DNA from: Chrysochromulina parva
Lineage: Eukaryota > Haptophyta > Prymnesiales > Chrysochromulinaceae
Assembly: GCA_002887195.1 (NCBI GenBank)
Contig: PJAB01001120.1
Coordinates: 1-17,096 of the forward strand
DNA length: 17,096 nt
Reading direction: 5' to 3'
Within the stretch, counting starts at the first letter, position 1, and every line of letters starts with the position of its first letter. Below the pieces are notes generated by a model. The model was not told where the DNA came from, searched no databases, and saw nothing but the letters and a program-made list of their open reading frames with translations. Position numbers and translations under genes: made by a program. Shown in pieces: positions 1 through 5,384 of the stretch.

Positions 1-1
1 G

Positions 2-1642
2 CACTGGATCAAAGGCAGCACCGCCTTCCGCATCGTCGACCCGGCGCGCTTTGCCAGCGACCTGCTGCCGCGCTACTTCAAGCACAACAAGCTCGGCTCG
101 TTCACGCAGCAAATGCACACGTACGCCTTTGTGCGGCGCTCCTATTCTGAGCCGGATTATCCTGACGCGATGGTCTTCTCGCATGAGCACTTCCGCCCCG
201 ACGCGCCAGAAGAGCTGCACAAAATCCGGCGTGGGCCAGCCGGTGGCCGTGTCGAGGACCTCGTCGAAGAGCTCACAGTCGTCCATACGAGCTACGCGCC
301 ACAGCCGCACAACTCGCCGGTGGCGGCGGCGGCACAGCCGCCGCAGCCGCCACAGCCGCTGCGAGCGCCACCGCCACTAGCCAGGCTGCCAATGCCGTCT
401 GTGCCGCACGAGGCGGGGGTACAGCTGCCGCCGACGAACGCATCGTCGGATCGCGGTCCCGTCGCCTTGCTGGCCCCTGCCAACGACTGCCAGATGGCAG
501 CATGCAGCCACGCCCCGGCGGGCAGGAGCTCTACTGCTGCCGCCGAAGGCGGCGGCTTCGTGGTGCCGATGGAATTGCTCGAGGAGCTGCTCCGGCAGTC
601 GGAAGAGGCTATCGGGCGGATGGAGCAAAGCTTCCGACATCGCGCCCTCGCGATGGATCATACACTCGTCGCGCTCTCCCAGGCGGTCGCGCATCGGCAC
701 CCGGCGCTGCATGCGGCTGTGCAGGAGATCCTGAACGCGAGGCCAGCACCGGCCGTGCCCGCTCCGCGCGCCGCGCAGGACTACGAGAACGACATGGAGG
801 ACGAGGACGACATGGACTGCAAGGACGACGATATGGGGGCGCACGACAAGCACAGCGACGGCGAGGAGAACGATTGCACCTACGCCATCGGCGGCGCTGC
901 GCAAGGAAGTCAACCGGGTGGTGCTGCGGCCGGTGCCTCTGCCCGCGGCAGCTCCGCCTTCGGCTGCGGCTCCGGACGGCCCACGCTCGATCACCTGACC
1001 GCGGCCGTGAGCTTGACGGACGCCGGCTTGCTGCCCGACGAGGCGGTGGCGAAGATCGATCTGAAGCGCAAGCGCGATACGTCGCCCGAAGGCAGCCGCG
1101 AGGGCGAAGAGCGCGATTCCGAGCCCTCAGAGCGCTCGTCGTACGATAACAACGACCACAGCTCTATCGAGGGGCGCGACGGCTCAGACCGCGAGCGGAC
1201 GGGGGCGGACAGCGGCTCCGAGGACGATCGCCGGAAGCAATGCCGAGGCGAATCGGACGAGCGCTCCGACTCAGCAGGCCGCTCGTCGCATAAGTCGGGC
1301 AGCGACAAGTCGGGCAGCGACAAGTCGGGCAGCGACAAGTCGGGCAGCGACAAGTCGGGCAGCGACAATTCTGGCGCTTCGGGCGGCTCGCAGCCGTCGA
1401 ATGCGAGCGGCAACGGTTCGCACCACTCGGATCAATCAGGCTCCAACGCGGGCTCGAATGCCGACTCCAATGCGGGCTCGGGTTCCGCGAGCGACGTATC
1501 GCGCGCCTCTGCGGTGGCCGGGAGCGTCGGCTCCGCTGGTGCCAACTCGTCGGACTCGAACAACCTCTCTTCGTCCTCCGCCTTGCCGCAGAGCGAGCCG
1601 AGTACCGTGGGCAGTGGCTCGACGAGCGGCTCCAGTCCGTGA
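2..1642 (+). CDS. Heat-shock-factor-like transcription factor, 5' end missing
   Basis: This is the C-terminal 546 residues of a protein whose start lies left of the window; the frame is open from base 2 to a TGA at 1640-1642. Residues 1 to about 75 match the HSF-type winged-helix DNA-binding domain: a W-x3-T-x-F-x-I strand, then LLPRYFKHNKLGSFTQQMHTYAF, matching the family pattern LLPxYFKHxNxxSFxRQLNxYGF, then a wing resembling FxHExFxxxxxxxLxxIRR. A helix with regular hydrophobic spacing follows (about 153-205, starting MELLEELL), which may oligomerise like HSF HR-A/B. Next come an acidic run rich in E/D, a KRKR nuclear localisation candidate near residue 356, and a long Ser/Gly/Asp-rich tail. 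Odd points: the usually invariant Arg of the recognition helix is Gln here, and the tail carries five perfect KSGSD repeats. The HSF fold is clear; DNA binding to standard heat-shock elements is not. Confidence 0.85.
   Translation, partial: HWIKGSTAFRIVDPARFASDLLPRYFKHNKLGSFTQQMHTYAFVRRSYSEPDYPDAMVFSHEHFRPDAPEELHKIRRGPAGGRVEDLVEELTVVHTSYAPQPHNSPVAAAAQPPQPPQPLRAPPPLARLPMPSVPHEAGVQLPPTNASSDRGPVALLAPANDCQMAACSHAPAGRSSTAAAEGGGFVVPMELLEELLRQSEEAIGRMEQSFRHRALAMDHTLVALSQAVAHRHPALHAAVQEILNARPAPAVPAPRAAQDYENDMEDEDDMDCKDDDMGAHDKHSDGEENDCTYAIGGAAQGSQPGGAAAGASARGSSAFGCGSGRPTLDHLTAAVSLTDAGLLPDEAVAKIDLKRKRDTSPEGSREGEERDSEPSERSSYDNNDHSSIEGRDGSDRERTGADSGSEDDRRKQCRGESDERSDSAGRSSHKSGSDKSGSDKSGSDKSGSDKSGSDNSGASGGSQPSNASGNGSHHSDQSGSNAGSNADSNAGSGSASDVSRASAVAGSVGSAGANSSDSNNLSSSSALPQSEPSTVGSGSTSGSSP
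1292..1366 (+). repeat. Five perfect 15-bp tandem repeats encoding KSGSD
   Basis: The unit AAGTCGGGCAGCGAC occurs five times without a mismatch and stays in frame with the HSF-like gene, giving (KSGSD)5 in its Ser-rich tail. A diverged sixth unit (AATTCTGGCGCTTCG) follows. Identity at every third codon position points to recent expansion by slippage or unequal exchange. Confidence 0.95.
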
Positions 1643-2075
1643 GAGCGAAAGCCTCCGCGGGAAGAAATGCGGCACAACCGCCATAGCAAGGTATAGCAGA
1701 CTGAATGTGCAGACGGAGCGTACGTGAACAATCCTCCGTGTCAGCTTGCGGGGGCGGGGGGGGGCGCCCAGCCCCCGCCGGCCGCCGTGGGTGGCGCGCT
1801 TGCATGGCTTGTTGACGGTCTGTCCCCGTTGAGTCGGCGGCGTTTTGATTCGACCGGCGACGGCGTTGCCGTTGGCCGCGTATTATCCAGTTTCGTAGTA
1901 CTTGCTTGTTATATGTACATCACGATGCGTAAGTCTAACCGTATCTCTAAAAATTTCTCCGCGGCTCGGCCGGCGGGGCCCGCCCTTCCAGTAACATTCA
2001 TCGGTACGGCCTCGGACACATGACACATGTGCGGGCCACTATGGAATGGCCTGCTTGCCGCTGTGCCATACCGGC
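1643..2075. other. Convergent intergenic region between HSF-like gene and TVP23
   Basis: These 433 bp separate two 3' ends. I see no convincing gene. The region holds a G-rich tract with a flanking inverted repeat (1748-1778) and, from about 1900, a more AT-rich part that may contain 3' UTR and polyadenylation signals of either gene. A 99-codon open frame at 1724-2023 has no recognisable domain and I do not call it. Confidence 0.6.
1748..1778. repeat. G-rich inverted repeat, possible hairpin or G-quadruplex
   Basis: GCGGGGGC at 1748-1755 and GCCCCCGC at 1771-1778 are perfect 8-bp inverted repeats around a 15-nt loop that contains a run of G. It lies about 105 bp past the HSF-like stop codon, so it could affect transcript 3'-end formation; that role is inference. 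Confidence 0.5.
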
Positions 2076-2828
2076 TCAGATCGGAGCGCTGCCCCCACCG
2101 CCACCGGGTCGTGAGCGCATGGACGCATACGCCTGCAGCCCTCGCGTAAAAACTGTGCCGCCGAACGCTTGCAGCTTTTTGCTGGCGTCTCGCTTGCACT
2201 TCACATATCCGTAAGCGTTGATCACGCTGAGGCCAAATGCAACCTGGACGAGCAAGAACCACATGAATTTGAACGAGAGCAGCGCCCCGATGGCGAGAAT
2301 ACCCCAGACGATGGGCGAGATGAAGAGCGCGAGCCAAAAGATGTTGGAGTCTGTCGGATGCACAAACCTCTGGTCCTCGAAACTTTGAAAGTGCCATTTC
2401 GACTCACCCTTGTCATCGACGACGTTCCACCATCGCAGGCCGACGAGCAACCGGCCAGAGATGTTTTTGACTGTCCAGAAATCTGCGCGGCAGCGGCAGC
2501 AGTAGTGGCTCAGGCAACAGCAGAGGCGCAGGAAGGAGCTGGGCAGCGGCCGCGCTGAGACGAAACGGGGCGCACCCATGGCCATCAGCATCGTTACGAG
2601 CACAAAAGTGAGCACGTACGAGGTGCCCCAGAGGCCCGCCGTCAGGTACACGAAGACCGCAAGTGTCTTGAAGAGCACATTGCGATTTGGCGACGGCAAT
2701 ACGCCGCCTGCCGGCTGGTTCATCGCCAGCGGGACATTCTGCTCACCACCGTAGGACTGTACTGCGGCTGCTGCGGCGACGGAGCCGTCGTGATTGTAGG
2801 TCGGCGGCCGGAAAGGATTGTCCAACAT
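2076..2828 (-). CDS. TVP23: TVP23-family Golgi membrane protein, two exons
   Basis: TVP23 (FAM18) proteins are small four-helix membrane proteins of late Golgi and recycling vesicles. The signature is clear: DFWTVKNISGRLLVGLRWWN, then DxxGESKWHFQS, then the IFWLALFISPIVWGILA helix and a final helix ending INAYGYVKCKR. The first ATG in frame is at 2828 (MLDNPF); codons upstream give only GTG starts, unlikely in a eukaryote. Read straight through, the protein has 250 residues and a 31-residue Cys-rich insert just before DFWTVKN that other TVP23 proteins lack. Removing an intron at 2483-2575 joins MAM directly to DFWTVKN and gives 219 residues, close to the usual family length. The CDS is therefore best taken as complement(2076-2482, 2576-2828). 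The N-terminus carries an NPF motif, which can bind EH-domain endocytic proteins. It is divergently arranged with the next gene. Confidence 0.9.
   Translation of the reverse strand: MLDNPFRPPTYNHDGSVAAAAAVQSYGGEQNVPLAMNQPAGGVLPSPNRNVLFKTLAVFVYLTAGLWGTSYVLTFVLVTMLMAMGAPRFVSARPLPSSFLRLCCCLSHYCCRCRADFWTVKNISGRLLVGLRWWNVVDDKGESKWHFQSFEDQRFVHPTDSNIFWLALFISPIVWGILAIGALLSFKFMWFLLVQVAFGLSVINAYGYVKCKRDASKKLQAFGGTVFTRGLQAYASMRSRPGGGGGSAPI
2483..2575 (-). other. Predicted 93-nt phase-1 intron of TVP23
   Basis: On the minus strand the exon ends ATGGCCATGG, followed by GTGCGCCCCG; the 3' end reads CGCTGCCGCGCAG before ATTTCTGGACAG. GT-AG ends, a pyrimidine-rich 3' half and restored family alignment (MAM-DFWTVKN) support it. 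The length is a multiple of three and holds no stop, so retention would not break the frame. Confidence 0.82.
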
Positions 2829-2932
2829 GTACACAGGCACCGACGCTGCCGAGCGGCTCAGGGAGAAAGTTAGGCAACATGTAATCGGCAGGCCGTCAGG
2901 CGTAAGCTGTGTTGTGAAGGTGCGAAATCACT
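2829..2932. promoter_or_regulatory. Head-to-head intergenic region, candidate bidirectional promoter
   Basis: Only 104 bp separate the ATG of TVP23 (minus) from the ATG of the unrecognised membrane protein (plus). Both 5' UTRs and both promoters must fit here unless upstream exons exist. I see no TATA box. Shared control of the pair is an inference from geometry. Confidence 0.5.
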
Positions 2933-3759
2933 ATGAATATCGCCCGCGTCGCGATCCGATCCGTGAAACAAGGGGGATGGATAAGTAAGCGCGGTGCTCG
3001 CCTTTGGCGGACTCCGATGGTTTCCTTCAATCGTGTCGTGAATGCGCTGTCGCTGCTCGCCGTCGCCGCAGGAGCCGCCTCGCTCGAATCACCGACCAGC
3101 CCTTCGACAACTCGTCCGTCGTCGCTGGTCGCCACGCGCAGGCAATATTTGCCAGCGGGCCACGCGGAGTACGAATTCGGGCCTCGCCAAGAAAAACTCT
3201 TCAATACCACGATGGTCGCGATGCAACAGGTCGCCATCGGCTTCTATGTGCACGCGTCCGTCAAGGCGCTTGAGACCATCCTCTACGTGTGTGCCGAGCG
3301 CGAGTGGGCCAAGCTTGCTGCTCTAGGCGGTCTCGTCAATGATGTACTGTATGGAGTCTTCACTTACAACGCGGCCGCGCACTTTGGCGCAATAACGGCG
3401 ACAAAAGGCAATGACTAACCCTTACCCTAATCCTAACCCTAATCCTAACCCTAGACTAACCCCGACCCTAATCCTAACCCTAATCCTAACCCTACCCACC
3501 CTAATAACTCACTCCGCTCAAACCTGGAATGACCTAACCCCAACCAGGCAATGACATCTCGAGACTCACATCGGCGCTGCAAGAAATGACGCTCTTCTGG
3601 AAGAGAATGCGCAACCCGCTTTTCGTCAAGAGCGCGATCATGCTGCTGCAACTGATTTGGAAGTACTTCCGGCCCTTCATCCAATCGAAAGCAGCGTCGT
3701 TGCAAGCAGCGATTTTGCCAGCAGTCAGGCTCTTCACTGGCGCTGCAAGTGGCGATTAG
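2933..3759 (+). CDS. Unrecognised multi-helix membrane protein, two exons
   Basis: I do not recognise a family. Exon 1 (2933-3407) begins at an ATG and, read straight through, would stop at 3416-3418, in the first TAA of a telomere-like repeat. Splicing out 3408-3547 as a GC-AG intron keeps the same frame (codon G|GC = Gly) and continues for 70 more codons to a TAG at 3757-3759, giving 228 residues. The exon 2 peptide looks like real protein: aromatic and basic residues around a hydrophobic helix (NPLFVKSAIMLLQLIWKYF), with most third codon positions G or C. Hydrophobic segments lie near residues 31-50 (signal peptide or anchor), 93-117, 125-150 and 180-200. Between the first two is a Ser/Thr/Pro/Arg-rich linker. 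A secretory or organelle membrane location is plausible. A second Met at residue 29 is an alternative start. Function unknown. Confidence 0.68.
3408..3547 (+). other. Predicted 140-nt GC-AG intron built of telomere-like repeats
   Basis: The 5' junction reads AAAAG|GCAATGAC and the 3' junction CCAACCAG|GCAATGAC, so AGGCAATGAC occurs at both ends (3406-3415 and 3546-3555). The only standard-type placement within this ambiguity is GC-AG. A CTAAC branch-point-like motif lies at about 3534-3538, and several more occur in the repeat body. Removal joins two open frames in phase. Support is frame continuity and boundary motifs; there is no transcript evidence here. Confidence 0.7.
3416..3492. repeat. 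Degenerate interstitial telomere-like repeat (CCCTAA type)
   Basis: The tract is hexamers in the C-rich orientation: exact TAACCC units alternating with TAATCC, plus TTACCC, CGACCC and one TAGAC interruption. The other strand therefore reads TTAGGG/GGATTA. The degenerate alternation suggests an old tract rather than a living chromosome end, and genes lie on both sides. Confidence 0.85.
3546..3555 (+). repeat. Second copy of direct repeat AGGCAATGAC spanning the intron 3' junction
   Basis: The identical 10-mer lies at 3406-3415 across the 5' junction. A third, degenerate copy (GGAATGACCTAACCC) starts at about 3527. The pattern resembles a target-site duplication or a tandem duplication of the exon boundary. 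Confidence 0.8.
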
Positions 3760-4261
3760 GCTGTTCATCGGCTTTTCGACCTGAGGACCTGTTCGCGATT
3801 TTCAGTCGGCGTTGATTCGGTTTGAGGAGTGACGACCCACGCGCCACGGCCTAGTGGCCACGGCCCGAAGCACAATGACTAACTTACTGTGGTCCTCTCA
3901 ATGTCTCAAAAGCTGATCATCTGGCTACGGACTACGCTAACGCCTTTAACGCGAAACGCCCCACGGTATACGCGACCCCGCCCCGTGAGTCCGAGAGGGA
4001 GTGGAGTTGAGGTACGGCCAAATGACGGCCAATTTTTTTTTATCCTGTCACTTACCGGTATATAAAAATGCCTAAATCGTAAATGCTAAATGGCGGGTGG
4101 CCGGGTGCGGTGGCGGGCGCGAGTCCCGGCCCGCGGGGAGCGCGAGCCCTCCAGAGCCCAGTCGTCCGAGCATGACTCAACGGGCTTGCAAGTATTTCTA
4201 CTAGTGATCTAGTGTGCTTTAACTAGTGTGTAGAGGCCAGGCACGCGACAGGGCGTCGTGG
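3760..4261. other. Convergent intergenic region, no gene seen
   Basis: These 502 bp lie between the 3' ends of the unrecognised membrane protein gene (+) and the DGAT2-family gene (-). No long open frame or RNA gene is apparent. Small structures: a T-rich tract and TATATAAAA at 4059-4067 without a matching downstream gene; a 7-bp inverted repeat GGCCGGG (4099-4105) / CCCGGCC (4125-4131); and two CTAGTGTG direct repeats at 4209-4216 and 4223-4230. Confidence 0.6.
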
Positions 4262-5218
4262 TCATAATTTGGCTCGAGTCAATAGGTTGCTGCCAGGCGG
4301 GCGAGGCCCTTTGCGGCCGATGAACTCAATTGTCTTGTGCGCGGCGCCACATTGAGCCTTGCGGCTCTCGAAGCATCGCTCGAGGTAGACGAGGTAATCC
4401 TTGTGTGCCTGTTCGACCTGATCCAACGTGTAAGACGAGGCCGGGAAGGGGTCAAAGGTCACGACAGTCACAGCTTCAGTGAATGGATTATTCATGATCC
4501 AGCCGCCCATGGGCCCTGTCCAAAACACCATCGGCAAACCCCATGCTTGAGCCTTGATGGCGCGCCACTGCCGCCATCGAGCGAAAGTCACATACATATC
4601 GTTGAGGCCGAACGAGTAAGCGGGGATGATGTCAATCTTGTGCTCAATTGCGAGCCGCACGAAACCCATACGGTCTGCAATGTAATTGTACTCGATCGTT
4701 GGGTGCGCATTCGTGTACACCGCACTGGGATCCTTGGCACGATCACCAAAGATTTCGCCGTACAGCGGATAGTATTGCACGGCTGGCGCCATGCAGAAGA
4801 CAAGCTTGATGCCGTCGACGAGGTCGAGGCCGAATCGCGCAATCAAGTTCCACCATCCAAAATTGAGGATGCCGTGCGGATGTGCTGCCAAGAGATACTG
4901 CTTCGATTTGTCGTACGGCTTCGACTGCGCCCGAACGAGCCGCGGCTTTGACGACGAGCCTAGTGCGACGAACCGCCGGACACTTTCATTCCACGTCGTA
5001 GACGTGTTCCGCAGAAAATAGTACGCCGAAGCCAGGCCAACGGTGCGCCTTGGATGACGGAGGAGCGACCAAAGGACAAAGGGCATGTAGCCGAGTACGC
5101 GCATCGAGTGCACGATCGTTCGAAGTGGCTCATAGATGAGACTGTCCTCGGGAAGTGGCTCGAAGATAGGGTTGAGCGGCGTCGGCTCGTCGGGCCCTGG
5201 CGACACGATCCGCGACAT
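4262..5218 (-). CDS. DGAT2-family acyltransferase with C-terminal AKL
   Basis: Proteins of the DGAT2/MGAT family transfer an acyl group from acyl-CoA to glycerolipids or other alcohols, usually at the ER. The first ATG is at 5218 (MSRIV), giving 318 residues; an in-frame TGA lies just upstream at 5249-5251. One membrane segment is likely at about 37-57. The catalytic HPHG is at 113-116, followed by RMGFVRLAI at about 183-191 and SFGLNDMY at 202-209, both family hallmarks. Compared with typical DGAT2, the stretch between HPHG and GFVRLAI is roughly 30 residues short and lacks the usual Gly-Gly-x-x-Glu block, and the later GKP motif is not obvious. The protein ends A-K-L, a peroxisomal PTS1-type tripeptide. 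Substrate is uncertain: diacylglycerol, monoacylglycerol, wax alcohol or another acceptor. It is head to head with the DDX55 gene. Confidence 0.85.
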   Translation of the reverse strand: MSRIVSPGPDEPTPLNPIFEPLPEDSLIYEPLRTIVHSMRVLGYMPFVLWSLLRHPRRTVGLASAYYFLRNTSTTWNESVRRFVALGSSSKPRLVRAQSKPYDKSKQYLLAAHPHGILNFGWWNLIARFGLDLVDGIKLVFCMAPAVQYYPLYGEIFGDRAKDPSAVYTNAHPTIEYNYIADRMGFVRLAIEHKIDIIPAYSFGLNDMYVTFARWRQWRAIKAQAWGLPMVFWTGPMGGWIMNNPFTEAVTVVTFDPFPASSYTLDQVEQAHKDYLVYLERCFESRKAQCGAAHKTIEFIGRKGPRPPGSNLLTRAKL

Positions 5219-5384
5219 TCTGTACAAAGTACCGGTAACTTTCTCGACTCAATCTTGACGAGAAACATCGACATGCATGACGAGAATCAGAAACTCGGAT
5301 CAACACAGTTCAAATGATTGCGTTTTCATCAGAGAATCCCTGTGTGTGGCACGCGTCTCTCCTCACGCACGAACTCCGTCCATC
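5219..5384. promoter_or_regulatory. Head-to-head intergenic region, candidate bidirectional promoter
   Basis: The 166 bp between the ATGs of the acyltransferase (minus) and the helicase (plus) must hold both promoters. An ACGCGT hexamer is at 5351-5356. An in-frame upstream ATG for the helicase is at 5277, so part of this region could be coding if that start is used. No clear TATA box. Confidence 0.5.

Noticed and set aside
377..994. Minus-strand open frame of 205 codons opposite the HSF-like gene
   Set aside because: It mirrors the acidic and Ala-rich coding sequence and has no recognisable protein features.
1292..1366. Regular repeats as a possible CRISPR array
   Set aside because: There are no spacers; units are contiguous and in frame with a eukaryotic coding sequence.
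1724..2023. 99-codon plus-strand open frame after the HSF-like gene
   Set aside because: It lies in a G-rich convergent spacer, begins in low-complexity sequence and shows no domain; a hydrophobic stretch alone is not enough.
2829..2840. Upstream GTG starts for TVP23 at 2840
   Set aside because: Eukaryotic nuclear genes start at ATG almost without exception, and the ATG at 2828 precedes the NPF motif.
3416..3492. Telomere-like tract as a true chromosome end
   Set aside because: Genes continue on both sides, the repeats are degenerate, and the tract lies inside a predicted intron.
4059..4067. TATATAAAA resembling a TATA box on the plus strand
   Set aside because: No gene starts downstream on the plus strand within a sensible distance; the nearest is the helicase at 5385, which has its own upstream region. 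The ATG just after it opens only four codons.
4099..4131. GGCCGGGTGCGGTGGC, reminiscent of the start of a primate Alu
   Set aside because: The similarity ends after 16 bases and there is no A-rich tail or B box; the organism is not an animal. It is better described as a small GC-rich inverted repeat.
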